In this document: positions 34,402 to 43,852 of the stretch, piece by piece
Layout of the letters: each line of letters opens with the position of its first letter
Numbering within the stretch: the first letter of the stretch is position 1
Assembly: GCA_016887485.1 (NCBI GenBank)
Contig: CP069394.1
Coordinates: 1,054,001-1,118,000, forward strand
Source: Chloroflexota bacterium
Lineage (GTDB): Bacteria; Chloroflexota; Anaerolineae; Anaerolineales; Anaerolineaceae
DNA: 64,000 nucleotides
Reading direction: 5' to 3'
The notes under the pieces: model-generated
What the model saw: only the letters and a program-made list of their open reading frames with translations
Told to the model about the DNA's origin: nothing
Databases searched by the model: none
Program-made: the position numbers and the translations under genes

Positions 34402-34797
34402 TGGAGATGGCGGGAATCGAACCCGCGTCCGAAAGAATCGACCCTCGAATATCTACGAGTGTAGTTGACTTATTCAATCTCGCTTAAGGTTAGCCAGCCA
34501 ACGGGGCGACCCTTTCGCAAGCTGTTAGGACCCGAAAGCCCTTCTTTCATGCCATTAACAGCGTCCGGCATGGCATCCTGACTTTGTGTCGCCACACTCA
34601 TGCCCGGCCAGGAAAACGGACGATGAGGGACGTGACCTCTTATGAGATCAGAGCTCTTAGCTCACAGCTTAGGCTGCGAGGGGGAGAGCCGCGTATTCAG
34701 TGCGATTGGCACTTAATTGGTGTACTGAGTTAACGAGTTCGGTACCTCTCGACTCGCAATCCGGGACCAGCCTCTCCCGTCGAAGCCAGTCATCCCC
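34402..34797 (-). ncRNA. ssrA: tmRNA (transfer-messenger RNA)
   Basis: Rescues stalled ribosomes. On the minus strand the 5' end GGGGATGACTGGCTTCGACG starts at 34797 and the 3' tRNA-like end TTCGATTCCCGCCATCTCC A finishes at 34402; the ends pair as a 7-bp acceptor stem. The tag frame lies at 34710-34669 and encodes ANRTEYAALPLAA followed by TAA, so the tag ends LPLAA instead of the common ALAA. The 3' end continues CC then T, so the complete CCA is not encoded. Length about 396 nt, in the normal range for a one-piece tmRNA. Confidence 0.95.
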
Positions 34798-34809
34798 GAA
34801 TGGAATATC

Positions 34810-34815
34810 ATTATA
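34810..34815 (-). promoter_or_regulatory. Putative -10 box of tmRNA
   Basis: A perfect TATAAT on the minus strand, 12 bases upstream of the mature 5' end. No good -35 was found at the usual distance. Confidence 0.5.
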
Positions 34816-34841
34816 CTCTATCCGTGTTAACCCTGCATAAG

Positions 34842-34874
34842 AAAAAGGCCGTCCCATAAGGGACGGCCTTTGGT
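34842..34874 (-). terminator. Terminator of the sugar ABC operon
   Basis: AAAGGCCGTCCC (34844-34855) and GGGACGGCCTTT (34860-34871) around an ATAA loop; read on the minus strand it ends in a T-run. It follows the binding-protein gene ending at 34897. Confidence 0.88.
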
Positions 34875-34896
34875 TTACTTCTTAGAACCCAGCAGC

Positions 34897-36255
34897 TTAT
34901 TCAGCAGCAGGTTCGATTTGGGCCAACTGATCGGCCAGGATGTCATTAGCAACTACATTGAAGTCTGTCAATGCGGTGGCGACGTCCACGGTCGGATCAT
35001 CAACGATGGCAGCCATCACGGCTTCGATTTCGTCACGGACGAAGTCGTAACCAGGAACGTTGGGTTCGGCAATACCGTACTGCAGCATGTCGAATGCTGT
35101 GGCGTAGGCAGGATTGGCATCGAAGTAATCCGTAATCATGTCGGCAACACTCGCCCGGGTCGGGAAGTAGTTGCTGGCTTTCACCCAAGCAGCCTGTGGA
35201 TCGGGGCTGGTGTAGTATTTCAGCCAAATCCAGGCAGCCAATTGGCGTTCGGGAGTGGACTTCGGGATGCTGACGCTGGCGCCGTAGATGTTCTGAACCG
35301 GATCGCCAGTGTGGGGCAGCGCAGCCACTGACCAGTTGAAGCCAGCGCCTTCGGCAACGGCCGAATCATAATAGGGCAGACCGGAGGATGAACCAACGGT
35401 GAAGAGGAGTTTACCAGCGCCGAAATCGGTCTGATCGCCATAGCGTTCGGTCACGATTGTGGCACAGCCATCAGCGAACAGGCTCTGGACAAATTCCCAG
35501 GCTTCGATGCCAGCGGGATCATCATAGGTAAACTCGTTGTCAGCGGTGCTGAAAACGTTACCACCAAAAGCGAATGACCAGGAGGCAAAGCGAGAAGCAT
35601 CAATGCTCAGCTCGTAACCAATGGAACCTTCAGCGGTGGCACCGGAATAGGGATTAGCAGTTGCAGCACAGGCCATTTCCTTGAACTCTTCAGGGGTGGC
35701 GGGTGGCGCATCATAGCCCAATTCGTTCAGCCAGTCCATGTTGTAATACAACACTTCCATGGAGCGGTTTGGCGGCAAGCCCAAGCGGGCATTGTCGAAG
35801 GTGGGGTAAATATCCTGTGCAAAGAAGCCAGGGAAGAAATCATCCTGATCTTCCTGGGGCATACCCCATGTGGGATCATCAATAATCTCGTTCATGTCCC
35901 AGAGGGCATCAGCGAGTTGATAGGTTGCAGCCTGGTTCTGATAGGCCACCACAATGTCCGGAACCTCAGCGGTGTTGAGGATGGGGAGCATCTTGGTGAA
36001 AATATCACCATAGCCGCCGGCGTATTCAGCCGTCAGTGTGATACCGTATTCGTTGGTGGCGTTGAATTCTTCAACAACACGCAACAACTCGGTCTCACGA
36101 TCGCCACTGTGCTGATGCCAGAAGGTGATTTCTGTGGCAGGTTCGACTTTGGACCAATCTACGGCGCCAGTCTCGCCACCAGTCTGCTGGCAAGCAGCCA
36201 GAATCATTGCAGAAATAACGATCACTGCAAGGATCCAATAACTGTGCTTCTTCAT
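34897..36255 (-). CDS. Sugar ABC transporter substrate-binding lipoprotein
   Basis: A family 1 extracellular solute-binding protein of 452 residues. The signal ends in the lipobox ILAAC. Features include ATEITFWHQHSGDRE, FEATN-type FNATNEYGITL, NRSMEVLYYNMDWLNELG and a C-terminal ATALTDFNVVANDIL. The ATG at 36255 has GGAGG eight bases upstream; the longer open frame is not needed. It is the third gene of a permease-permease-binding protein operon. The sugar is unknown; no ATPase gene is adjacent, so a shared MsmK-type ATPase is likely. Confidence 0.92.
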   Translation of the reverse strand: MKKHSYWILAVIVISAMILAACQQTGGETGAVDWSKVEPATEITFWHQHSGDRETELLRVVEEFNATNEYGITLTAEYAGGYGDIFTKMLPILNTAEVPDIVVAYQNQAATYQLADALWDMNEIIDDPTWGMPQEDQDDFFPGFFAQDIYPTFDNARLGLPPNRSMEVLYYNMDWLNELGYDAPPATPEEFKEMACAATANPYSGATAEGSIGYELSIDASRFASWSFAFGGNVFSTADNEFTYDDPAGIEAWEFVQSLFADGCATIVTERYGDQTDFGAGKLLFTVGSSSGLPYYDSAVAEGAGFNWSVAALPHTGDPVQNIYGASVSIPKSTPERQLAAWIWLKYYTSPDPQAAWVKASNYFPTRASVADMITDYFDANPAYATAFDMLQYGIAEPNVPGYDFVRDEIEAVMAAIVDDPTVDVATALTDFNVVANDILADQLAQIEPAAE

Positions 36256-36362
36256 ATCTTGTGCCTCCGTTAAATAAGGATTGAATAGAGAGAAACTTTT
36301 GATAAACGCGACCAACAAAGGTCCCGTGATATCCTATTTAAGAACAGCTGCAAGGACAATAA

Positions 36363-37253
36363 TTATCCTTTCAAACCCGTTGTTGCAATTCCTTCGGTGA
36401 ATTGCTTTTGTGTTATGAAGTAAATAATTAAAATCGGGATCAGCGAGATCACAGCCCCCGCCATCAACAAGTGTGTCTGCGGACCAGCTTCCTGCACAAA
36501 GGTCCACAAGCCTACCATCATCGGCCGCCAGGTATCATTGGTGGTCACCAACAGAGGCCAGGTAAAGGCATTCCACGAAGCCGTGAAGCCAAAGAGCAGC
36601 ACGGTCATGATCGGCGCCTTACTGATTGGGAGAACGATTTGGACCAGGAACCGTATATGGTCACAGCCATCTATTCTGGCTGCATCCCAAAGGTCTTTTG
36701 GCACCTGTGCAAAAAACTGCCGCAGCAGGAAAATACTAAACGCATTCGCGATAAATGGAATCGTCAAAGCCCAATAGGAATTCAGCCAACTTCCACCCGG
36801 GAGGGGAATGATCGCGCCTCGGATCATCAGGAAGTTCGGGATCCAGGTGACCGATTCGGGCATCATCATTGTCGCAAGAAACAGCGCAAAGATGGCATCT
36901 CGGCCCTTGAACTCGATCCGTCCAAAGGCATAGCCGGCCAAGATGGAAGTGAACAACAAACCCAGCAGGGTGCCTGCGGTAATCATAACGCTATTGATAA
37001 AGTATTTACCAAATTTAGCCGTGCTCCAGGCTTCCACGAAGTTTACGAATTGAGGGGCTTTTGGTAAAAGCTGCTTATTGATTGTCTCACCCAAGGTCAT
37101 TAGTGAGGTTGAGACCATCCAGAAGAAGGGAAAAACAGCGATGAGAGCCCCGGCGATCAGGATAATATAAATAAGGAAACGGCTAATGATCCGCCTGGCC
37201 TGGCCCTTGTGGCTAACGGAACGTTTTGAGATGGAACCGGAAAGGCTAGCCAT
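36363..37253 (-). CDS. Carbohydrate ABC permease, MalG type
   Basis: An inner-membrane permease of 296 residues with about six membrane segments and the EAA motif DLWDAARIDGCDHIRFLVQIVLP. The C-terminus QKQFTEGIATTGLKG is typical of MalG-type proteins. The ATG at 37253 overlaps the preceding permease by eight bases and has GAGAAGG upstream. Confidence 0.93.
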   Translation of the reverse strand: MASLSGSISKRSVSHKGQARRIISRFLIYIILIAGALIAVFPFFWMVSTSLMTLGETINKQLLPKAPQFVNFVEAWSTAKFGKYFINSVMITAGTLLGLLFTSILAGYAFGRIEFKGRDAIFALFLATMMMPESVTWIPNFLMIRGAIIPLPGGSWLNSYWALTIPFIANAFSIFLLRQFFAQVPKDLWDAARIDGCDHIRFLVQIVLPISKAPIMTVLLFGFTASWNAFTWPLLVTTNDTWRPMMVGLWTFVQEAGPQTHLLMAGAVISLIPILIIYFITQKQFTEGIATTGLKG

Positions 37254-38415
37254 AAAAAACCTTCTCTCCCATGATCTTGTTTTGAACAAAGGTAAGTCCC
37301 AGGATCACAAGGAACAGGACAATCGCTTGTGCGGTAGCCACTCCATACATATTGGCTTTATAAAACGAATCAAAAATCCGGATGCTTGCGGTTATTACTG
37401 AATCTTGCGCAGAAGGCACCCGGAGGACATAGATATGGTTGAATGCTTTAAAAGTACCGATGAAAGCAACCAACGAGAGGTAAAAGGTCACCGGCGAGAG
37501 CAGCGGCATAGTGATATGCCGGAACATGTGCACTCGGTTAGCGCCATCAATCTCAGCGGCTTCATAAATCTCCGTCGGGACATTTCCGAGCCCCGCCAGG
37601 AAGATGACGGCGTTATACCCAACATAGACCCAAATACCAAAAATGACAATGGTAATAAGGGCCAGGCTAGGTCCTGCCAGGAAACCGCTCAGGTCCATCC
37701 CCAGGAGAGTGGTCACTGCTTTCGGTTCAAAGCGCCACTTCAATGGGTCCATCCCAATCACACCCAGCAGCATATTGGCAATGGATGTCTCCCTGGAGCT
37801 GAAGATGATTTGGAACACTACAGCGGTTGAAACCGTCGGCATGATATAGGGTAAGAAATAAATCACACGGAAGATTTCTTTGCCTTTGATATTTTGGAAA
37901 AGAACATAGGCCAAAACCATGCCCATAATAATCTCTGCTGGGACAGTCCCCAAGGCATAATAGAGCGTGATGATCAGCGAGTTCAGAAAATCTGAATTCC
38001 CAGCTGCGATCATCCTTCCCCACCCTGATGTCAGCACGAAGCCGGCAACGATCAGAATCACCGCTGCCAGCAACTTCGCAATCAAACCGCCTGTGGATGA
38101 GGAACGAAACGCCTTATTCCAAACCCAGTAGGCCAGCAAAAATAGCGCAATCCCAGCCAGAAACATAAGGAGACCTAAAAGGTCTCCAAAGATATCGATA
38201 TAATGCCCTAAGCCAACAAAACTGCCGCGACGAACACGCCAATTGAAGAGGCTCATATAGAAGGAATAACCGATAGGGAAAAGGCCAAATAAGAAAATAA
38301 TTAAGAAAGCAGGTAGGATAAACAGGAATCCAGTTCTTTGTTCCCGCCGCTTCAGCCACTTGATGCCTCGCTGCGGTTTAGTGGATTCCCCCTGCGGTGA
38401 CGTTGTTCTTGCCAA
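37246..38415 (-). CDS. Carbohydrate ABC permease, MalF type
   Basis: A partner permease of 389 residues, longer than usual because an extra membrane segment pair (about 70-125) is inserted after the first. The EAA motif is EIYEAAEIDGANRVHMFRHITMP. The start is a TTG with a near-perfect AGGAGGAG site (38419-38427), so the TTG is credible. First gene of the operon, with a good promoter 58 bp upstream. Confidence 0.92.
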   Translation of the reverse strand: MARTTSPQGESTKPQRGIKWLKRREQRTGFLFILPAFLIIFLFGLFPIGYSFYMSLFNWRVRRGSFVGLGHYIDIFGDLLGLLMFLAGIALFLLAYWVWNKAFRSSSTGGLIAKLLAAVILIVAGFVLTSGWGRMIAAGNSDFLNSLIITLYYALGTVPAEIIMGMVLAYVLFQNIKGKEIFRVIYFLPYIMPTVSTAVVFQIIFSSRETSIANMLLGVIGMDPLKWRFEPKAVTTLLGMDLSGFLAGPSLALITIVIFGIWVYVGYNAVIFLAGLGNVPTEIYEAAEIDGANRVHMFRHITMPLLSPVTFYLSLVAFIGTFKAFNHIYVLRVPSAQDSVITASIRIFDSFYKANMYGVATAQAIVLFLVILGLTFVQNKIMGEKVFYG

Positions 38416-38472
38416 GTTCTCCTCCTAGGAAAACCAGTAGGATAAATATGCTGACATCGCAACTACCCCTTT

Positions 38473-38501
38473 ATTATAAACAATGAATCGTCTAGAGGCA
38501 A
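38473..38501 (-). promoter_or_regulatory. Putative sigma-70 promoter of the sugar ABC operon
   Basis: On the minus strand, TTGCCT (38501-38496) and a perfect TATAAT (38478-38473) are 17 bp apart, just upstream of the MalF-type gene. Confidence 0.65.
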
Positions 38502-38530
38502 AGGATTCTCAAACATTTAAGATACATTAA

Positions 38531-39580
38531 TCACTCATTAACCCCAGCGACGTACCCCAGTATGGTTGTCGGGTATTCATCCGTAACAACCAGGAATCCG
38601 TCGCCCAACTGGACCAATCCCTCCCAGTTGTTCGCTTCCTCGCTATCCAGCTCGAGGTAAATGGGGGCGGTGTCTAATAATATCACGCCTGCATCGGTGA
38701 TTTGCATTTCAACAAGGCGCTCCACTTGTTCCGCGGTCTGATGAGTCACCCCAATGCCATAAGCCAAAGCGATCTGATCCTCACCGGGCAGCAATTTCGT
38801 ATCACCTGGATAGAAGTAATTGATCACCCAAAAGGTCCCATCCTCTGCCACCGTCGTGGCGTCCGTCACTCTGTATTCAATACTGGGAAAAGCCACCGTC
38901 CCCACCGGATCAAGCGCGAGATCAAAGACCGAGGCTGTCGGATCTGGATTAATATTCTCACCATTCGCTTCATAGACCGTGTAGATTTGATCCTGATAAA
39001 ACAGGATGGTTTCATCGGTCATATTGCTAAGGTCCGCCTGAGGTGGCAGTTCCGTCCGGGTGCTGGCATCCAGAGTTATCGCAGAACAATCATCCGCCAC
39101 GGTTCCCCGGACAAGATAGCCCATCATGCCTCCCGATTGGTGGGTTTCAATGGTGACATAGACCTCATCCTGCACAAAGGTAATGGCCTCAAACCCTTCA
39201 AAACCCGAGAGTTCCTTTGGCAGCCCATTGGTATCAAAAACGATCTGAACCGGTTCAATCGCTTCCGCTGAATCCCCGCCTAAGTAAGCAGACAATGCGG
39301 ATTTTGGAATGGAGAACACCCTGCCCGCCCCACCTTCTGAGAATTGATCAGGAAATTGAGGCAGCAGTATTAGGTTGTCTCCACACCAAGCCATCCCGGA
39401 CACTTCTGCCTGAGAAGAGGCCACCGGGCCAGTAAGGGCAATCTGCGTGACGGGATGTTCCTCAACAACCGCCAATGCCGGCGCCGCTGTCTCTGTCACA
39501 GTTCCAGACTGGCAGGCTCCTAACGTCATCACGGCGAAAAACAATCCAAGACAGATGATTCGGGATATTTTTCGGTTCAT
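38531..39580 (-). CDS. Lipoprotein with esterase/phytase-like propeller, function unknown
   Basis: A protein of 349 residues from the ATG at 39580. The lipobox is TLGAC. Segments such as EVSGMAWCGDNLILLPQFPD, LSGFEGFEAITFVQDEVYVTIE and NNWEGLVQLGDGFLVVTDEYP have the pattern of the phytase-like-esterase beta-propeller family. Probably surface exposed. It shares orientation with, and lies 58 bp after, the extracellular nuclease gene. Confidence 0.68.
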   Translation of the reverse strand: MNRKISRIICLGLFFAVMTLGACQSGTVTETAAPALAVVEEHPVTQIALTGPVASSQAEVSGMAWCGDNLILLPQFPDQFSEGGAGRVFSIPKSALSAYLGGDSAEAIEPVQIVFDTNGLPKELSGFEGFEAITFVQDEVYVTIETHQSGGMMGYLVRGTVADDCSAITLDASTRTELPPQADLSNMTDETILFYQDQIYTVYEANGENINPDPTASVFDLALDPVGTVAFPSIEYRVTDATTVAEDGTFWVINYFYPGDTKLLPGEDQIALAYGIGVTHQTAEQVERLVEMQITDAGVILLDTAPIYLELDSEEANNWEGLVQLGDGFLVVTDEYPTTILGYVAGVNE

Positions 39581-39638
39581 CAACAGACCTTTCAAATCCA
39601 CACTAGAGATACGAAAACGAGTTTAACTCTGAAACAGC

Positions 39639-41459
39639 TTAATTCAAATCAAACACAGCCAAGGCTGGGTCGTGATCGCTAAAGCGATTTTGATAATCAA
39701 ACTCGCAGTTGATATGCAGGATGTCATACTCAACCAATTTCTCAAGCATATTCGAACTGATCAACATCTGGTCCAGGATCTGGCTGTTCCCATCATAAAT
39801 ATAGGAATAACGTTCTTCCACTGGCAGCGTGTTGACCAGGTTGGTCAGCAGATCCCCCTGCAACAGCAGGACAGGTGCTGAAAACTGGAAGTCGTTGAGG
39901 TCACCCATCACAACAATATTCGCATCCGGGTCAACTGCCAGCATCTCCGCCACAAAGTCATGCACAACCTGAGCCTGTAACAATCGCTGTACTTCAGATT
40001 CCAACACCGGCGGCTGTTCATCGCCAAATAGCGCAGAATCACCACCCTTGGAATTGAAGTGGTTATTGATCAGATAAAGGGTCTCACCATTGACCTCAAA
40101 CGTCACCACGAGGGGCTTACGGCTGTCCCCAAACGCGGCATTGGTCGGGTCAATCCGACCGGGATTAAGTGAGAGGGCTAGCTCACCATCGACATTCAGC
40201 ACTTCCGTTGCTGTTCTGGCGTCACCTTCCACGCCCTCCGCCAGGCTGATCCCGTGATCCAGACGATAAATGAAGCCCACCCGGATGTTTCCACCGGGGA
40301 TACCGCCGTCTCGATTCAATTCGGGGTCAATATCAACGAAGCCATATTCCGGACCGCCCGCAGCGAGGATCGCATCAATAATGATCTGATAAGTGCCATC
40401 CGCTGAAAGCGATTGGGTGCTGGTGCTGCCGTCCTCATCCTGGATTTCCTGGAAGCCGATGATGTCAGGCGCTCCCATCTGATTGACGATCTGATCCGCC
40501 AGGGTTTCAGCCCGGTCAAGGTCCTTCCCGGACATATTCAGGATGTTATAGTCCGCAATCCTAATCTGGCCAGCTGCCAAATCAGTCACAACGCTTTCAC
40601 GTTCCAGACCGGCAGCGGAAAATTTTACACTTTCAGTGGCCTGCAATTTATAATTACCAAAGGTGTAGTCAATCACGCCAATGATGGGGCCTTCCGCCTT
40701 GTCACCTGTGGTCACAAACGGGATCTGCCGCATGCCATCATCCAAAATGATCCGTTCCGGGTTGAAGTCATCCACCTGGATGACCAGGCCGCCGCGAGCT
40801 GTCATCCCGCTGGCATAAGCACCGTTATCACCAACAACGGCAATCTCCTTATATTGACTCGTGCCGGAAACGGCCACAGCATCATTCACCTGCACCCGCA
40901 TCCCCTCCAGGCTCTCAAAGAAGTCCAGCCCGTCATTCTCAGGGTCAAAATCATTATTGGCCGCAACGGAGCCATTGGCATCATCTTCAATGATCTGGTT
41001 TGGCGGGATACGACCATCTTCTCCCAGGATAACAGGCTCCGGCAAGTCGTTGCCGCTTGAGAGTACCTCAATATAAGGGTTTTCAAGCTGGGTAATGGTC
41101 AGGTAAGTTGAGCCAATCCCCCCGGCATTAAATTCTTCCACGACTGCGTTGATCAAAACCTCATCGCCAGCTTTAACTCTCGGCACCATCCCCTTGAAGA
41201 CGAAAACACCATCCGAGGTGGCGGGGTCATCATCGGGGTTCGGGTCCTGCAGATAGAACCCGTCAGCCCGAACGGCTGTCACGATGCCGTGAACGTTGTA
41301 TACCGGGCGACCCTTGAGGGGTGAAATGTGGCCTGCCCCCTGAATATCACTGATCTTGTCGCCTTCCGGCAGAGGTGTTGCCTTTGAAAACGCGTCACAC
41401 CCCGCAAGGATAACAGAGACGACAACCAATATGATGAGGATTTTAGCTTGTTTGGTCAT
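39639..41459 (-). CDS. Extracellular endonuclease/exonuclease/phosphatase lipoprotein (ExeM/NucH-like)
   Basis: A lipid-anchored nuclease of 606 residues likely degrading extracellular DNA for nutrients. The signal ends ILAGC. An OB-like lamin-tail/DUF domain region (about 40-310) precedes the EEP nuclease: RIADYNILNMSG, DIIGFQEIQDEDG (metal-binding Glu), NNHFNSKGGD, VVMGDLNDFQ and FSDHDPALAVF hold the catalytic Asp, Asn and His residues. Length and layout match the ExeM/NucH family. Confidence 0.9.
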   Translation of the reverse strand: MTKQAKILIILVVVSVILAGCDAFSKATPLPEGDKISDIQGAGHISPLKGRPVYNVHGIVTAVRADGFYLQDPNPDDDPATSDGVFVFKGMVPRVKAGDEVLINAVVEEFNAGGIGSTYLTITQLENPYIEVLSSGNDLPEPVILGEDGRIPPNQIIEDDANGSVAANNDFDPENDGLDFFESLEGMRVQVNDAVAVSGTSQYKEIAVVGDNGAYASGMTARGGLVIQVDDFNPERIILDDGMRQIPFVTTGDKAEGPIIGVIDYTFGNYKLQATESVKFSAAGLERESVVTDLAAGQIRIADYNILNMSGKDLDRAETLADQIVNQMGAPDIIGFQEIQDEDGSTSTQSLSADGTYQIIIDAILAAGGPEYGFVDIDPELNRDGGIPGGNIRVGFIYRLDHGISLAEGVEGDARTATEVLNVDGELALSLNPGRIDPTNAAFGDSRKPLVVTFEVNGETLYLINNHFNSKGGDSALFGDEQPPVLESEVQRLLQAQVVHDFVAEMLAVDPDANIVVMGDLNDFQFSAPVLLLQGDLLTNLVNTLPVEERYSYIYDGNSQILDQMLISSNMLEKLVEYDILHINCEFDYQNRFSDHDPALAVFDLN

Positions 41460-41587
41460 GAAAGTCTTTCTTTCTGAGTCTGCTTATTTATCTGATTGGA
41501 AAGTTCTAATGTCACGTCCTCATTATATCGCAAGCTTATCTCCACAATCGACCTCCAGATCAAATCGAATTGCAGTAAAATAGGATT

Positions 41588-42289
41588 ATGGAACTACAAA
41601 TTGCTGTTGCGAAAATAAACAATGCTTTCTCAGCCAAGAGCGGTGATACGGTTGAGATCATCGAGCGGCCCAACGGCGGGCTTTCCGCTGTCCTGGCAGA
41701 TGGTCAGGTCAATGGTCAGAGCAACAAGGGTATCTCAACCATGATTAGCCACCGAGTGATCGGCAATATCAGTGAAGGCGTTCGGGATGGCTCCGCGATT
41801 CGGGCCGTCTCCAGCCGAATTTATGCAGAACACAACGGAATGGTCCAGGCCGACCTAACCGTGATCAGCGCCGATATGCAATCCAACACAATTCTGATCT
41901 CCCGCAATAACCCAGTCCCGGCCTTCATTGTCAGCGAAGGCCAGGTGGATTGTCTTACCACGGAATGCGAACCTATCGGGCTTCAACCTGACGGCACGCC
42001 AGCCATCGTGGAATTACCCATCCGGGCCGGCCTGATTGTCGTAGCCTTCTCAGATGGCATCTATAACGCTGGGCATCAATCACAGCAGACCTTCGAGATA
42101 TCCACCACCCTGGAATCCTTCCTGGATGAACAGGAACCCACCGCCCAGGAAATCGCCGACTTTCTACTCAACCAGGCGATCCGGATGGATAACAGCCGGC
42201 CGGTGGATGATATGAGCGTGTTGGTGATGGCAGTTTCCCACCAATCCCCGGACCAAATTCGGCGGATGAACGTCACCATGACTGTTTAA
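41588..42289 (+). CDS. PPM/SpoIIE-type protein phosphatase
   Basis: A serine/threonine phosphatase-like protein of 233 residues. Metal-binding aspartates are seen in VLADGQVNGQSNKG, FSDGIYNAG and DDMSVLVMAV, as in the SpoIIE/RsbU branch. No sensor domain is attached. Bacterial members reverse kinase action on anti-anti-sigma factors or other proteins. No partner kinase is adjacent, though two kinase-like genes lie 10 kb away. Confidence 0.82.
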   Translation: MELQIAVAKINNAFSAKSGDTVEIIERPNGGLSAVLADGQVNGQSNKGISTMISHRVIGNISEGVRDGSAIRAVSSRIYAEHNGMVQADLTVISADMQSNTILISRNNPVPAFIVSEGQVDCLTTECEPIGLQPDGTPAIVELPIRAGLIVVAFSDGIYNAGHQSQQTFEISTTLESFLDEQEPTAQEIADFLLNQAIRMDNSRPVDDMSVLVMAVSHQSPDQIRRMNVTMTV

Positions 42290-42387
42290 CATTTGTCCTG
42301 CCCTAATTTCACAAATATCTAAAAACTTACGATAAAATAGTCTCATCGTCAATTGACGTACTCTCACCATCACCTTAGGAGGAACCT

Positions 42388-43410
42388 ATGCGTCAAAAGG
42401 TCGTGCTTGTCACCGGTGCGAACGGTGAAATTGGGCATGGACTGATCCGGTATCTTGCCGAAAATACCGATGTAAATATTGTTGCTCTCGATGTCGTCCC
42501 TTTGGATAAATCCCTGCGTCCGTTTTGCAGTGCTTATATCGTAGGAGATATCCTCGACCAAATGCTGCTGGGTCGAATGGTCGTTGAGCATGAAATTTCC
42601 ACCATTTTCCATCTTGCTTCCATCTTATCCACCAAAGCTGAATACAACCCGGAGACAGCGCATCGAATCAACGTCGAGGGGACACTGAACCTGCTGCGTC
42701 TGGCAGTGGAACAATCCCAATGGCAGGGAACATCGGTTAAATTCATCTATCCCAGCTCGATTGCCGCCTATGGCATCCCCACCTTGGAAGAGAAGAAAAA
42801 AGCCGGTGCAGCGAAAGAAGATGAATGGCACCACCCTACCACGATGTATGGCTGCAATAAGCTCTACTGCGAAAACTTAGGTCATTATTATGGAGCCTTC
42901 TATCGCCAGCTGGCAGCAGACTGTGGCACATCTGAGACGGTTGATTTCCGCTCCCTGCGTTTCCCCGGGCTGATCAGCGCTGAGACAATCCCCACCGGTG
43001 GTACCAGCGACTACGGCCCTGAAATGCTGCATGCCGCAGCCCAAGGTGAACCCTATTCCTGCTTTGTCAGACCCGACACGACAATACCCTTTATGGTCAT
43101 GCCGGATGCCGTCAAGGCCCTGGTGAAACTGGCCGAAGCGCCGCGGGAACGAATCTCCCAAATTGTGTACAATGTGACCTCGTTCTCCCTCTCGGCTGAG
43201 GATATTTATAAGATCGTTCTGAAATCCTTCCCCGAGGCCCAAATTGACTTCAATGTGGATACCTGCCGCCAGAAGATCGTGGACACCTGGCCGGAAGTGG
43301 TGGATGATTCCGCCGCCTGTCGAGATTGGAATTGGAAACCGGACTATGACTGCGACCGGGCTTTCAATGAGTACCTGATCCCCGCGATCCGAGGTCGGTA
43401 TCAGAAATAA
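42388..43410 (+). CDS. NAD-dependent epimerase family, L-threonine 3-dehydrogenase-like
   Basis: An extended SDR of 340 residues. The cofactor motif is TGANGEIGHGL; catalytic YxxxK is MYGCNKLYCE; SLRFPGLIS with PTGGTSDYGPEM is characteristic of the UDP-galactose-epimerase-like L-threonine dehydrogenases and close relatives. It could instead be a sugar epimerase, but the GGTSDY motif favours the threonine branch. The ribosome site AGGAGG precedes the ATG. It ends at a clear terminator. Confidence 0.85.
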   Translation: MRQKVVLVTGANGEIGHGLIRYLAENTDVNIVALDVVPLDKSLRPFCSAYIVGDILDQMLLGRMVVEHEISTIFHLASILSTKAEYNPETAHRINVEGTLNLLRLAVEQSQWQGTSVKFIYPSSIAAYGIPTLEEKKKAGAAKEDEWHHPTTMYGCNKLYCENLGHYYGAFYRQLAADCGTSETVDFRSLRFPGLISAETIPTGGTSDYGPEMLHAAAQGEPYSCFVRPDTTIPFMVMPDAVKALVKLAEAPRERISQIVYNVTSFSLSAEDIYKIVLKSFPEAQIDFNVDTCRQKIVDTWPEVVDDSAACRDWNWKPDYDCDRAFNEYLIPAIRGRYQK

Positions 43411-43422
43411 CATAAAGAAACC

Positions 43423-43450
43423 AAAACCGGAGCAAATGCTCCGGTTTTAC
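43423..43450. terminator. Terminator after the epimerase gene
   Basis: AAAACCGGAGCA and TGCTCCGGTTTT around AA, followed by further T-rich sequence. Confidence 0.9.
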
Positions 43451-43628
43451 TTTTTAAAACAGCAAGATAAAAAACATATATTGGTATATCGCCCTGCCTA
43501 TTGTTTTTCAGACGCACCTTTTATCCAACAATTGTGTTTTCTTCATTAGGTAACCGATCAAATTGACCAGCCCCATTGCTTGCGATACAATGGAACGATT
43601 AGTGTCATTTTATCAAGAAATGGTGCCT

Positions 43629-43850
43629 ATGCCGATCTATGAATACCGCTGCCAGGATTGTACACATACCTTTGAACTTATCCGTTCCATAAAGGACGCG
43701 GACGCCAATCTCAGTTGTCCTCATTGCCAGAGTGAACAGATCAAACGACAGCTATCCCTATTCAACGCATCCAGCGGCGGCCAATCGCTGACATCCGGCG
43801 GCGGATGCAGCGGTTGTTCCGGTGGATCCTGCAGCTCCTGTGGAGGTTAA
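43629..43850 (+). CDS. FmdB-family zinc ribbon protein
   Basis: A small protein of 73 residues starting MPIYEYRCQDC, the defining N-terminus of FmdB regulators, with the second pair CPHC completing a zinc ribbon. The C-terminal 20 residues are rich in Gly, Ser and Cys (five Cys), which is common in this family. In-frame ATGs upstream would give a non-family extension. The ribosome site of the next gene lies within its last codons, implying coupling. Confidence 0.9.
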   Translation: MPIYEYRCQDCTHTFELIRSIKDADANLSCPHCQSEQIKRQLSLFNASSGGQSLTSGGGCSGCSGGSCSSCGG

Positions 43851-43852
43851 TA

